This document shows positions 27,281-36,733 of a stretch of 64,000 nucleotides of DNA, piece by piece. The position numbers and the translations under genes were made by a program. Under the pieces are notes generated by a model. That model made no database searches and was not told the DNA's origin. It saw nothing but the letters and a program-made list of their open reading frames with translations. The DNA comes from Agaribacter marinus (GTDB taxonomy: Bacteria > Pseudomonadota > Gammaproteobacteria > Enterobacterales > Alteromonadaceae). Each line of letters opens with the position of its first letter. The first letter of the stretch is position 1. The stretch spans positions 248,001 through 312,000 of the forward strand of contig NZ_BSOT01000005.1 of NCBI RefSeq assembly GCF_030160655.1. The letters run 5' to 3'.

Positions 27281-28948
27281 TTACTTTCGCTGAAACTCAC
27301 TGCTCGCATTCCACGCTGGCCAAACATCAGTGTTCGCTAGCATATAGCCGACGTCAAATAGTAACTGGGTATCTTCATGTATACCACCAATGTCCCAGTT
27401 GTCTCTGAATTGATCACATACTTGATGGTAACAACCCGTTACGATCACATTCATGCGCTTGCGATATGCGGCAGTTTCGTCATCGATTGGTTGATTGCCG
27501 CCTTTTGCGTACAGTGCAGGCACCCCTTGTTTTGCGAAGCTAAAATGATCGCTGCGATAATAATATCCTGCTTCTGGCCTATCTTCCTGCGTAATAATGC
27601 GACCTTGCTTTTCAGCGGCGGTTGTTAAATAGGCTTCGAGTTCCGATTTACCTTTACCAATCACGGCTACATCTTTTGTTCGACCCAATACATTCATTGC
27701 ATCGAGATTGATGTTCGCGACAGTCTTCTCTAATGGCACAATAGGATAGTCGGCATAGTATTTTGACCCTAATAAGCCTTGCTCTTCAGCGGTAACAAAT
27801 AACATTGTGACAGAACGTTTGGGAGCGAAATCTAAATTGCCAAAAGATTTTGCCATAGAAAGCAATGCGGCAGTGCCTGTGGCGTTATCATGCGCACCAT
27901 TGTATATATGGTCACCGTCTTTAGTTGCGTCGGTACCCAGGTGATCCCAGTGCGCCGTGTAAATAATGTGTTCATCAGGGCTTGTGCTGCCCGGAAGGGT
28001 CGCAATGACATTGTCACTTTCAGATTTTTCAATACTATTTTTAACTGTAACAGACGCACTTGCATTAAGTGCTTGCGTGTAGGGTCCTTGTAAGGCTTTC
28101 GCTTTTTCATCGTCGAAACTTAGCCCAGCTTCTTCAAATAATGTAACCGCTGCCTCTCTTGATATCCAACCTTCAATCGCCACTCGACTTGCGCCAGCGT
28201 CTTGACTGACTAAGCCATATTGAGGCCCACTCCAACTGTTTGCGACCACCGACCAACCATACGACGCGGGTGCGGTTTCATGCACAATAAAAATGGCTTC
28301 AGCACCTTGTCGACTGGCCTCTTCATATTTGTAGCTCCAACGGCCATAGTAGGTCATTGTTTTGCCCTGAAACTTACCGCTATCAGGATTTTCAAATCCT
28401 GGGTCGTTTACTAAGACAATGACGGTTTTTCCCTTTACGTCTACATTGGCATAATCGTTCCAGTCATACTCCGGGGCGTTCACACCAAATCCTAAGAATA
28501 CGACCTCAGAATTATTCAGCGTTATTTCAGTTTGTTCACGCTTGGAGCCTGCGACCATACCTTCCTTGTAGGCTAAGGTTTGCTCGCCTAAGGTGAGCGA
28601 CATATCTGCATCAGCCGTTATTTGCATCAGTTCTACGTTTTGCAAAAAACTATCGCCGTTGCCAGGTGTAAATCCTGCACTCTTTAAATTGTCGATAAGA
28701 TATTTAACTGTTTTCTCTTCGCCTTCAGTTGTCGGCAAACGTCCGCCAAATTCGTCTGATGCGAGCGTTTCGATATGTGTTTTTAGTTGCTCTTCTGAAA
28801 TTGAATTATATACTGCGTCAAAATTTGTCGCTTTTGGACTTGAAGCAGTATAATTGTCTTTAGGTGCTTTTGAGCATCCCGCAATTGTACTCATCAATCC
28901 CAGCGCTAGTATGCAGTGCAATGCGCGTTTGTTTGTATGCATTCCCAT
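27281..28948 (-). CDS. M28 family metallopeptidase, lipoprotein
   Basis: 555 residues. Lipoprotein signal MGMHTNKRALHCILALGLM ends at a lipobox before the Cys of AGCSKAP. A protease-associated insert at about 130-290 is followed by the M28 two-zinc catalytic domain: YTAHWDHLG (His), YNGAHDNATGTAALL (Asp), FVTAEEQGLLGSKYYA (Glu-Glu), NLDAMNVLG (Asp) and YYRSDHFSFAKQGVPALYA (His). Such enzymes are aminopeptidases acting in the periplasm or at the outer membrane. It is convergent with the amidohydrolase, and divergent from the DUF3025 gene with a 43-bp gap. Confidence 0.93.
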   Translation of the reverse strand: MGMHTNKRALHCILALGLMSTIAGCSKAPKDNYTASSPKATNFDAVYNSISEEQLKTHIETLASDEFGGRLPTTEGEEKTVKYLIDNLKSAGFTPGNGDSFLQNVELMQITADADMSLTLGEQTLAYKEGMVAGSKREQTEITLNNSEVVFLGFGVNAPEYDWNDYANVDVKGKTVIVLVNDPGFENPDSGKFQGKTMTYYGRWSYKYEEASRQGAEAIFIVHETAPASYGWSVVANSWSGPQYGLVSQDAGASRVAIEGWISREAAVTLFEEAGLSFDDEKAKALQGPYTQALNASASVTVKNSIEKSESDNVIATLPGSTSPDEHIIYTAHWDHLGTDATKDGDHIYNGAHDNATGTAALLSMAKSFGNLDFAPKRSVTMLFVTAEEQGLLGSKYYADYPIVPLEKTVANINLDAMNVLGRTKDVAVIGKGKSELEAYLTTAAEKQGRIITQEDRPEAGYYYRSDHFSFAKQGVPALYAKGGNQPIDDETAAYRKRMNVIVTGCYHQVCDQFRDNWDIGGIHEDTQLLFDVGYMLANTDVWPAWNASSEFQRK

Positions 28949-28991
28949 CGTTTTTCCTTGTTATTGTAATTGTTGTCTTCTAAGGACTATT

Positions 28992-29849
28992 TTGAATTCT
29001 ACTGTTAAACCTGATCAAATTGATCGTGAATCTCAGCCAAAGACTGTAGCTGAATTTTTAAATGCAGTCCAAGTCGGTAAATTGTCAGTCGCATTTAACT
29101 CTTTGCTAGGACCTGGCACAAGTACATCAGACTTATGCGAAATATTATCAGATACGGTATTAAACGCGAATACCTTGTCGATTTTGCGGAACACTAAATT
29201 TTCTAATATCAGTCTTTGCAAAGAGTTTGTCGCGCAAGAAGAGATAGATACTAATAAATATTATGAGCAAATCATATGTGAAAACAACATTATACCGACA
29301 CGAAGTAACAATTGGCATGACTTATTTAATGGCCTTATTTGGCTACAAATGCCAAAAACAAAAACCTTACTTAACACAATTCATATAAAAAAGATCAATG
29401 AAATTGGGCTAGTACCAAGAGGTGCAGTCCGAGATCGCGTCACGCATTTTGATGAATGTGGTTTGGTTCTATTTACGCGTGAAAAACGCGTGCTAGAGTG
29501 GTTGTCAGCGCACGATTGGCAAACACTCTTTGTTAGCAATAGAGATTTATGGTTTAGCAAGATTACGCCATTTATATTTGGTCATGCATTGTGGGAAATG
29601 CTATTAAATCCATACATCGGCTTAACTGCAAAGGTTATCGTAATTGATGTATCTGACATGAATGAGGCACTTAGTCTCAGTGACTATGACCGCTTGTTAT
29701 TTGATTACATTATGGAAAACAAGGTGTTTGACCGTAAGCGGGCCTTGAAACCAATGCCATTGCTTGGCGTTCCGAGTTGGCATATTGGCGACCAAGGTCC
29801 GTTGTTTTATGAAGATACGACTTACTTTATGCCAAAGGCGAGATTGTAA
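28992..29849 (+). CDS. DUF3025 domain-containing protein
   Basis: About 285 residues matching DUF3025, a proteobacterial family without known function. The diagnostic stretch is NWHDLFNGLIWLQMPKTKTL near residue 115, followed by HFDECGLVLFT. The start is TTG 28992 (LNSTVKPDQID): it has TAAGGA at a good distance, whereas the open frame reaching back to 28854 lies inside the divergent peptidase gene. There is no signal or membrane helix, so it is cytoplasmic. The tail holds VPSWHIGDQGPLFYED. Confidence 0.82.
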   Translation: MNSTVKPDQIDRESQPKTVAEFLNAVQVGKLSVAFNSLLGPGTSTSDLCEILSDTVLNANTLSILRNTKFSNISLCKEFVAQEEIDTNKYYEQIICENNIIPTRSNNWHDLFNGLIWLQMPKTKTLLNTIHIKKINEIGLVPRGAVRDRVTHFDECGLVLFTREKRVLEWLSAHDWQTLFVSNRDLWFSKITPFIFGHALWEMLLNPYIGLTAKVIVIDVSDMNEALSLSDYDRLLFDYIMENKVFDRKRALKPMPLLGVPSWHIGDQGPLFYEDTTYFMPKARL

Positions 29850-29859
29850 TTCTCGCCTT
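29835..29859. terminator. Stem-loop over the DUF3025 stop codon
   Basis: AAGGCGAGA (29835-29843) and TCTCGCCTT (29851-29859) pair around a 7-base loop containing the TAA stop. It lies between convergent genes. The following sequence is A/T-rich rather than a pure T-run. Confidence 0.55.
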
Positions 29860-29875
29860 AATCTAAAATGTTTAA

Positions 29876-30592
29876 TTAAATAGCGACGAGAAAAGAGATA
29901 CTCCAGATAACAAGCGCTGGAATAGCTGAGAGTATCAATGATTTTTCGAAACTAAAACTGGTCCAACTGTTAATACAATAACCTGCAATTAAGATGCTCC
30001 AAAATGTATCTAATCTAATACCAGAGAAGAAGCCAAACCACTGTGAGGTCATGTCAGTTCCCAACATAAATGCGACAGAAAGCGGTGTAGCAATTGCGGT
30101 CGATATTTGCGTGTTTGGCTCTTGAAGCGCTAATAAAATGCAAGCAATAAGGCCATTCACAACCGACGGCATTGCAATCCACCAACTAGCACCAAACCAA
30201 TCCATGAACCCTTGTACATTTTTTTCGTCGTTTTTAGTAACTAAGGTGTAATAACCCGCGATGATCGCGTTGACTATTACAAGGACAACAGGGATAGCAA
30301 ACGCGGTATAGCTTAAAACGGCTTTCGGCATTGCACTTTTGAAGTTTTCAATTTCAGCGGGACTTGCATTTGGGTTGTCCGTGAGTGCCATTTGATGAAC
30401 TAACCAATCGAGGTCAACTAGGCCATAATATAAATAGGTGGGTAGAAAACCGATCACACAAACAATGATAAAAGGAACCCAAGACCAGTTATTAACATTG
30501 GCAATCGTATTAAACACTGCTTTGGGGCGGTAAAAAATTTCACTAGCGGCTTGAATCGGGTTGGTGACGTCGTTCGTTTGATGTTCTTGCAT
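29876..30592 (-). CDS. YIP1 family membrane protein
   Basis: About 238 residues with five or six membrane segments of the YIP1 type. The N-terminal NPIQAASEIFYRPKAVFNTI is the usual family entry, then WVPFIIVCVIGFLPTYLYYG and others. The start is ATG 30592, because GGAG precedes it at the right distance and MQEHQTND leads directly into the domain; the frame is open back to 30664. In bacteria the function is unknown. It is convergent with DUF3025 and divergent from the ABC transporter pair. Confidence 0.82.
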   Translation of the reverse strand: MQEHQTNDVTNPIQAASEIFYRPKAVFNTIANVNNWSWVPFIIVCVIGFLPTYLYYGLVDLDWLVHQMALTDNPNASPAEIENFKSAMPKAVLSYTAFAIPVVLVIVNAIIAGYYTLVTKNDEKNVQGFMDWFGASWWIAMPSVVNGLIACILLALQEPNTQISTAIATPLSVAFMLGTDMTSQWFGFFSGIRLDTFWSILIAGYCINSWTSFSFEKSLILSAIPALVIWSISFLVAI

Positions 30593-30781
30593 ACATACTC
30601 CATTAGCAACAAGTTGATATGTAAAGATATTACGGAGTATGCAATTGTGAGCGCTGTACCTCAAGCCAATTGTTTAATTTTGACAATCTTTGTAACATAT
30701 TCGTTAATAATAACAAAAGTGGTGTCTTGTTCGTGTTTGACAGATACTTTATGCTGTTAGAAACAGGGAAATAGTAAACTT

Positions 30782-31561
30782 ATGATTAAGATATCAAATC
30801 TCGCGAAAAAATTTAAAATAGAAAACCCCAAAAAACTCAGCGAACAAGATAAAAAAGACCCTCGTCTTCAAGGGCGTTTTTTTCATTCCGTAAAAAATGT
30901 GCAATTGCAATGCGAGAAAGGCGAAGTGCTTGCCTTACTCGGCCCTAATGGTGCTGGAAAAACAACCACGTTACGCGTACTTTCGACTGCGTTGCAGCCA
31001 GATAATGGTAGCATTCAAATTGGCGGAACAGATGTTGTCAAACAGCCAATAGAAGCGCGGAAAAAAATTGGTTTTCTGTCTGGTTCAACTGGCTTATATG
31101 GTCGCTTAACGGGGAGAGAAAATATTGCGTATTTTGGTCGCCTTAACGGAATGGGTGATGCTGATATTGATGCACAGATAAACCAATTGGCGGATCAGCT
31201 CGATATGCATACGTTTTTAGATCGCAGGAGCGAAAATTATTCGACCGGCATGAAACAGAAAACATCAATCGCACGAGCTGTCGTGCACTCGCCTGAAGTG
31301 GTAGTGCTAGACGAGCCAACAACGGGTCTCGATATAATGGCGGCTAACACTGTAATTGAATTCATTAAGTCGCTAAAAAGAGCGGAAGTACCGGTAATTT
31401 TTTCTACCCACCACCTTGATGAAGTAAATGAATTGTGTGACAACGTTGCCGTTATTGATCATGGGGAAACCACCTTCGAAGGCTCACTGGATGCGTTTAA
31501 ACATAAATCAGATAACGGACTACATGCCGCTTTTATGGCATGCTTAAAAGAGGGAGCGTAA
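30782..31561 (+). CDS. natA: ABC transporter ATP-binding protein (NatA type)
   Basis: A 259-residue ATPase. Walker A is LLGPNGAGKTTTLR near residue 55, signature YSTGMKQKTSIARA, Walker B VVLDEPTTGLD, and the switch His is in FSTHHLDE. It resembles NatA, the ATPase of Na+-exporting NatAB systems, including the lead KISNLAKKF. It is followed after 2 bp by its permease, so the two make one exporter. Na+ as substrate is inference from similarity. Confidence 0.88.
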   Translation: MIKISNLAKKFKIENPKKLSEQDKKDPRLQGRFFHSVKNVQLQCEKGEVLALLGPNGAGKTTTLRVLSTALQPDNGSIQIGGTDVVKQPIEARKKIGFLSGSTGLYGRLTGRENIAYFGRLNGMGDADIDAQINQLADQLDMHTFLDRRSENYSTGMKQKTSIARAVVHSPEVVVLDEPTTGLDIMAANTVIEFIKSLKRAEVPVIFSTHHLDEVNELCDNVAVIDHGETTFEGSLDAFKHKSDNGLHAAFMACLKEGA

Positions 31562-31563
31562 CT

Positions 31564-32769
31564 ATGTGGTTAGTGTTTAAAAAGGAAGTGCTAGAGCTTA
31601 CTCGTGACCGTAAAACCCTGTTTTTTATGGTCGCTTTACCTATTTTGGTTTTCCCGTTATTAATTGGTGGTGTTGTTTACTTTATGCAAAATGCATATTC
31701 CGAGGCAGCAACCAAAGCGCTTAATTTTGCGATTGTAGCAAATGTAGAAAATACTGAATTTGCCAAGCAACTTGCTGATATGCCGAGTCTACATTTAGTC
31801 GAACAATCGACTTCGCTAGCGTCTGAAGATGAAATGAAGAAATTTGTAAAGGCCGGTAACGTCGATTTTCTCATATCAATTCCCGACAATTATAGTGAAG
31901 ATATCATTAGTAGCGGCCAAATTGTGATTAAAGTGTATCTAAATGATGCACAGTTCAACCGTGTTCAAGACCGGATATGGGAAGTGTTAGATACACTGTC
32001 AGCTGTATATCAGCGTAATGCGTTTATGACATTAGGGGTTGACGAAGACACACAAGAAGGCTTGGTTAAACCATTTGTTGTAGAGAAGGTAAATGTCGCT
32101 GATAAAAGAGAGAGTCAAGGCGCGGCCATTGGCGGGATGATACCTTATTTTCTCTTCATCTTGTGCCTCCAAGGGGCAATGATACCTGCTGCGGATATTG
32201 GCGCCGGTGAAAAGGAAAGAGGCACTTTAGAAACCCTATTATTATCACCTATTAGCCGGACACAAATTGTCTTAGGTAAGTTCTTAACCCTTTGTTTTGC
32301 TGGGGTTGTGTCTGCGTTAGTGACGGTGCTGAGTATTGCCATATGGGGGGTTGTCTTATCGCAAGGCATGGCAATTAGTATGGTGGGAGATTTTATGGCG
32401 GCGATTGGTATTATCGACTTCTTATTGGTCTTTTTGATGCTAGTACCTCTTGTTGCTATTTTTGCAGCGGTGTTACTCAGCCTTTCTATTTACGCACGCT
32501 CGTATAAAGAAGCGCAAGGCTACATGACGCCATTGGTGTTTATTGTTATTGTCCCTGTGATGATTGCCTTGATGCCAGGCATTGAGTTGAAGGGGATTTA
32601 TGCTTGGATACCACTGACAAACGTGGCATTGGCAATTAAAGAATTAATAAAAGGCACGATGGATTATTTTCAGCTGTTAGGGATTTTCGGTTCGAGTGTA
32701 CTACTTGCGGGTCTATTGATAGCATTCTGTGTGAACTGGTTTAATCGTGAAAAGGTCTTGTTCCGCTAG
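31564..32769 (+). CDS. natB: ABC-2 type permease (NatB type)
   Basis: About 401 residues. It starts at ATG 31564 (MWLVFKKEVLELTRDRKTLF) with GGGAG before it. After the first helix (MVALPILVFPLLIGGVVYFM) comes a ~150-residue extracytoplasmic domain, then five to six helices. The conserved ABC-2 phrase GAGEKERGTLETLLLSPISR is near residue 220. It pairs with the ATPase 2 bp upstream. The layout with a large loop after helix 1 is that of NatB/CcmB-like exporters. Confidence 0.87.
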   Translation: MWLVFKKEVLELTRDRKTLFFMVALPILVFPLLIGGVVYFMQNAYSEAATKALNFAIVANVENTEFAKQLADMPSLHLVEQSTSLASEDEMKKFVKAGNVDFLISIPDNYSEDIISSGQIVIKVYLNDAQFNRVQDRIWEVLDTLSAVYQRNAFMTLGVDEDTQEGLVKPFVVEKVNVADKRESQGAAIGGMIPYFLFILCLQGAMIPAADIGAGEKERGTLETLLLSPISRTQIVLGKFLTLCFAGVVSALVTVLSIAIWGVVLSQGMAISMVGDFMAAIGIIDFLLVFLMLVPLVAIFAAVLLSLSIYARSYKEAQGYMTPLVFIVIVPVMIALMPGIELKGIYAWIPLTNVALAIKELIKGTMDYFQLLGIFGSSVLLAGLLIAFCVNWFNREKVLFR

Positions 32770-32928
32770 TCAATTTCATATCTAATACGGCGCTTTAATC
32801 GTTTAAAATATGTTGTTTACAACTAACGTAAAGCGTCGAATTTTACGCAATTTTCGCCTGTCGATGCAGATAGGCGTTTGCAGTCGTTATTTTAAATTTC
32901 TGAACAATGTCGGTAGTATCCATAAATT

Positions 32929-34857
32929 ATGACCTCAGTCACAGAGTTTTTTGCAAATGATGGACCTCTCTCTACGATGGTCAAAGGATACACCGTACGC
33001 GCGCCTCAGCTGTCATTGGCTCAAAAAATTGAAACGACAATTGAGGAGAAGAAAACGCTCGTAGCGGAGGCTGGCACAGGCACGGGGAAAACGTTCGCTT
33101 ATTTGGTGCCGACGATACTTTCTGATGCTAAAACGATTGTTTCCACTGGCACAAAAAACCTGCAAGAACAGTTGTTTTCTCGTGATCTACCCATGGTTAA
33201 AAAAGCGGTAGACCAGACGCGAAAAACCGCACTGCTAAAAGGTCGAGCAAATTATTTGTGCATCCATCGGTTAGCGCTTAACGGCAGTGATCATATGCGT
33301 TTGGATAAACAAACACTGCATGAATTCAACTTAATAAAGAAATGGAGCCTAAGCACCAAAACAGGTGATATTGGTGAGATAAGTGATTTAAAAGAGGGCG
33401 CAAGTGTCATTCCTCTAGTCACATCGTCAGTGGATAATTGTTTGGGTAAGGACTGCTCGGCTTATGATGATTGCTATTTGATTAATGCGCGTCAAAAAGC
33501 CATGAAAGCCGATATTATTGTGGTTAACCATCATTTGTTTTTCGCGGATTTAGCCTTAAAGGAAGATGGATTCGGCGAGTTAATTCCGCAAGTTGACACC
33601 GTCGTATTTGATGAAGCACATTTGCTCCCAGATATCGCTAGCGAATATTTTGGTAAGTCGTTTTCTACACGTCAGTTGAATGATTTGCTGGTGGATATCG
33701 AAAAGACACAAAAAGTAACGTTAAAGGACGCAGAACAACTTTCTCAAATTTCTGTGAAAGCGCAACAAGCGGTGAGCGAATTACGCTTGTATTTTAGTGT
33801 TGATCCGGCGAGGGGGGAATTAGATGATGTGTTTCGCGATCCGACATTTAAAAAACTCGTTGATAGATTAGAAGTTATTGTAGAGCAGTTATTGACGGTA
33901 TCAATCGTACATGAAGGCAGAGACAATGATTTGGATCGCTATTTTGAACGTTTAGCGGATATGCAACGTCGTCTTATTGCAATCACTAAGATAAAACAAG
34001 CTGATGTCAGTTTGTGGTATGAGACGACCAGACGGCACATGATTTTTCATATGACACCGTTGAACATTAGTAAGCAGTTTTCTGGGATTGTTGAGAAAAG
34101 TGAAGCTGCGTGGGTGTTTACCTCAGCAACAATAAGCGTGGGTCAAGACTTTTCCCATTATCAGAAAATTATGGGCCTAGAGAACGCTAGCACCTTGCAA
34201 CTCGATAGCCCTTTCGATTATGTAAAACAAGCAATGCTTTGCGTGCCTCGATATCTGCCTGCACCAAATAATAGGGATATTAAACAAAATTTGATAGATA
34301 TCAGTTATCAATTGATTCAAGCAAGTGGCGGTAGCGCATTTTTACTTTTTACGTCCCATTACATGATGCGCCAAGTGGCCAATGGTGTTGTTGAGAAATA
34401 TGATCTTGATGTGTTGGTGCAAGGTGATGCCAGTAAACAAGCCTTACTCAATGATTTCATTACGCATAAAAAAACGGCCTTATTTGCCACCGGTGCTTTT
34501 TGGGAAGGGGTTGATGTTAAGGGAGATGCCTTACAATGTGTGATGATTGACAAATTACCCTTTGCCGCGCCCGACGATCCGTTACTAAAAGCAAAGATTA
34601 AAGATTGTAAAGACAGTGGTGGAAATCCCTTTGTTGATATTCAAATTCCACAAGCAGTGATTGCGCTTAAACAAGGTGCTGGGCGACTGATTCGTGATGA
34701 AACAGATAAAGGCGTGTTGGTTATTTGTGACAATCGTTTGGTAAATAAGCCCTATGCAAATACCTTTATTCGGAGTTTACCTGATATGACTAGAACCAGA
34801 GATTTAGCGCGAGTTCATGACTTTTTGAGCTCACTGAATACAGCAAACGAAAAATAA
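32929..34857 (+). CDS. yoaA: DinG-family ATP-dependent helicase YoaA
   Basis: A 642-residue XPD-like helicase. Walker A is VAEAGTGTGKTFAYLVP near residue 50. The Fe-S cluster cysteines are in NYLCIHRL and in NCLGKDCSAYDDCYL. Walker B is VFDEAHLLPD; motif VI is QGAGRLIRDETDKGV. YoaA works with a replication clamp-loader subunit (HolC) in E. coli to help repair stalled forks. It lies 4 bp from tsaB, the same pairing as in E. coli. I saw no LexA-type box in the 159 bp upstream. Confidence 0.93.
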   Translation: MTSVTEFFANDGPLSTMVKGYTVRAPQLSLAQKIETTIEEKKTLVAEAGTGTGKTFAYLVPTILSDAKTIVSTGTKNLQEQLFSRDLPMVKKAVDQTRKTALLKGRANYLCIHRLALNGSDHMRLDKQTLHEFNLIKKWSLSTKTGDIGEISDLKEGASVIPLVTSSVDNCLGKDCSAYDDCYLINARQKAMKADIIVVNHHLFFADLALKEDGFGELIPQVDTVVFDEAHLLPDIASEYFGKSFSTRQLNDLLVDIEKTQKVTLKDAEQLSQISVKAQQAVSELRLYFSVDPARGELDDVFRDPTFKKLVDRLEVIVEQLLTVSIVHEGRDNDLDRYFERLADMQRRLIAITKIKQADVSLWYETTRRHMIFHMTPLNISKQFSGIVEKSEAAWVFTSATISVGQDFSHYQKIMGLENASTLQLDSPFDYVKQAMLCVPRYLPAPNNRDIKQNLIDISYQLIQASGGSAFLLFTSHYMMRQVANGVVEKYDLDVLVQGDASKQALLNDFITHKKTALFATGAFWEGVDVKGDALQCVMIDKLPFAAPDDPLLKAKIKDCKDSGGNPFVDIQIPQAVIALKQGAGRLIRDETDKGVLVICDNRLVNKPYANTFIRSLPDMTRTRDLARVHDFLSSLNTANEK

Positions 34858-34861
34858 CAAA

Positions 34862-35554
34862 ATGAATATATTGGCAATAGATACATCTACCGAAGCATGC
34901 AGCGTTGCATTACAAACTAGCAAAGGGATTGATTGTGAGTTTGACGTTTGTCCTCAACAACATAGTCAAAAGATATTGGGAATGATTGATGCCGTATTAA
35001 AAAGGAATGGCGCACACCTATCTGATATGCAATTGTTAGCATATGGTTGTGGTCCCGGCAGTTTCACTGGCGTCAGAATAGCTGCTAGTACTATGCAGGG
35101 CTTAGCGTTGGGGACAAATTTACCTGTGGCCGAAGTGTCTACCTTAGCCACAATGGCACAAGAGAATGCTGAACGTTTTAACGTTAGTAAATCGCTCGCC
35201 CTTATCGATGCTCGTATGAGTGAGGTGTATAAAGGGCAATATACACTTGATGCGACAACGGGAGGCGTTGTGTTACAGGGGGAAGAGGCTGTAATTCCGC
35301 CAAATGAAGTTGTATCTACAGTCGTTAATTACGATCACGAGAGCTTTGTTGGCACTGGGTATGCCGCTTACAAAGATATTTTAGGCTTGACTGAACTACC
35401 AAAGCCTTTAAATGTGGAGTATCCTAACGCTAAGTACATGTTGGCATTAGCAAAACAGGCGCAGCTTTCTGGTAAGACTGTGAGTGCATCAGAAATAGTA
35501 CCTACGTATTTAAGAGACAAAGTAACTTGGAAGAAGTTACCTGGTAGAGAATAA
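34862..35554 (+). CDS. tsaB: tRNA t6A biosynthesis protein TsaB
   Basis: A 230-residue member of the ASKHA fold. It starts MNILAIDTSTEACSVAL and has the family stretch GCGPGSFTGVRIAASTMQGL near residue 65. TsaB is the scaffold partner of TsaD in the complex that adds threonylcarbamoyl to A37 of ANN-decoding tRNAs. It belongs to the yoaA-tsaB-slp series seen in enterics. Confidence 0.95.
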   Translation: MNILAIDTSTEACSVALQTSKGIDCEFDVCPQQHSQKILGMIDAVLKRNGAHLSDMQLLAYGCGPGSFTGVRIAASTMQGLALGTNLPVAEVSTLATMAQENAERFNVSKSLALIDARMSEVYKGQYTLDATTGGVVLQGEEAVIPPNEVVSTVVNYDHESFVGTGYAAYKDILGLTELPKPLNVEYPNAKYMLALAKQAQLSGKTVSASEIVPTYLRDKVTWKKLPGRE

Positions 35555-35559
35555 AGATT

Positions 35560-35865
35560 ATGGAACCTATTAGAAGTTTACCTGCGCAGGTATTCTTAAA
35601 TAATCAGTCACCAAATAAAACTAACAACATTGGTATTAAACAGGGGCAGCATTCCGTTGTTGCAGACCTTGCAACTCCCCATGATGTTGTCAAGAAAGGC
35701 AATATTGAAACGATGTCTAATGCCGACGACTTACTTTCCAGAGGCAATGCTTATGCAGATGCGTCAGCAAAGATTCAAAAGAATCTAGATGCATATCATG
35801 AGGTAGCAAGTGCTGCGAAAAGAGAAACCTTAAGTCAGTTAATGGGCGTGGATATATACGCCTAA
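35560..35865 (+). CDS. Conserved-looking small protein of unknown function
   Basis: 101 residues, 5 bp after tsaB and so probably in its transcript. It has no signal or membrane helix. The first half is polar and probably disordered (FLNNQSPNKTNNIGIKQG). The second half looks helical (NADDLLSRGNAYADASAKIQ, then AYHEVASAAKRETLSQLMGV). I do not recognise the family. Codon use and spacing match the neighbours, so it is likely a real gene. The 160-bp gap after it separates it from the slp-like gene. Confidence 0.65.
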   Translation: MEPIRSLPAQVFLNNQSPNKTNNIGIKQGQHSVVADLATPHDVVKKGNIETMSNADDLLSRGNAYADASAKIQKNLDAYHEVASAAKRETLSQLMGVDIYA

Positions 35866-36025
35866 TAAACATTTTACGCTGTACTCTCGAAACTTAATGG
35901 GGAATATACGGTCTATTTTAGACGAGAGTAAAAAATAGATGTTGTTGACGACATCGACAAACTGATTACTACTAGCGTAAAAACTAGCCCGCTATTTTTG
36001 AGTAGATAACAATGTGGAGTAATGT

Positions 36026-36730
36026 ATGAAAGCGATAAGTATTTTAGTAGGGATATTGGTACTTGCAGCTTGTAATATAGTACCCAATCAAATTGCTGTA
36101 GAAGAAAATATCAATTTGGTTAACTATAAGAGTATAGACAAAACCCAAGTATCACCTTCTCAAATCGGCGAGTTGGCTCGATGGGGAGGGAAAATAGTCA
36201 GTGTTGAAAATAAGAAAGACGTTTCAGAAATTGAGGTTGTATTTTTTCCTGAAAGTAGAAGTGGTAAGCCTCGCGTTGGCGATGAAAGCCTAGGCCGGTT
36301 TAAAGCAGTTGTGAAAGGGTTTGTTGATCCGTTGGTTTTTGAGGAAGGACGGCTTGTCACTGTTGTCGGTAGTGTTGGAGAGTTAATCGAGGGCGTTATC
36401 GGTGAGCAAACATACAAGTATCCTACGCTAGATGCACAAGGGTATTATATGTGGCGAAAAACAACGGATTTAGAGGTAGAAAGTGTTGGATTTTCGCCAT
36501 TTTTGTATTCGCAACATTATCGCCGAGGTTTCTTTAGTCCATGGTACGATCCTTGGTGGGGAAGACGTCAACGTGTAAGGGTGATTCATGATAATGGACA
36601 CTCACAAGGCAACCGTGTTCGTCCAGCCCCAAAAAGTCAACCTAGAGTCGTACCTAGGAATATTTCTGAACCGGCGCCGAGATCGAGGGATGACAACGGT
36701 AACGTGGTAATCGACCAAAATACTCGGTGA
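36026..36730 (+). CDS. Slp family outer-membrane lipoprotein
   Basis: 234 residues with a lipoprotein signal (MKAISILVGILVLAAC). The Slp domain covers about 40-160: IGELARWGGKIVSVENKKD, then FPESRSGKPRVGD and a KAVVKGFVDPLVFEEGRLVT-like stretch. The C-terminal ~60 residues are an extension rich in Trp/Tyr/Arg (FFSPWYDPWWGRRQR) and then in Arg/Pro. E. coli Slp/YeaY proteins lack this extension. Its position between tsaB and fadD equals that of yeaY in E. coli. Confidence 0.85.
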   Translation: MKAISILVGILVLAACNIVPNQIAVEENINLVNYKSIDKTQVSPSQIGELARWGGKIVSVENKKDVSEIEVVFFPESRSGKPRVGDESLGRFKAVVKGFVDPLVFEEGRLVTVVGSVGELIEGVIGEQTYKYPTLDAQGYYMWRKTTDLEVESVGFSPFLYSQHYRRGFFSPWYDPWWGRRQRVRVIHDNGHSQGNRVRPAPKSQPRVVPRNISEPAPRSRDDNGNVVIDQNTR

Positions 36731-36733
36731 TAT

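Noticed and set aside
32770-32928. LexA (SOS) box before yoaA
   Set aside because: Searched by eye for CTG-N10-CAG; no good match.
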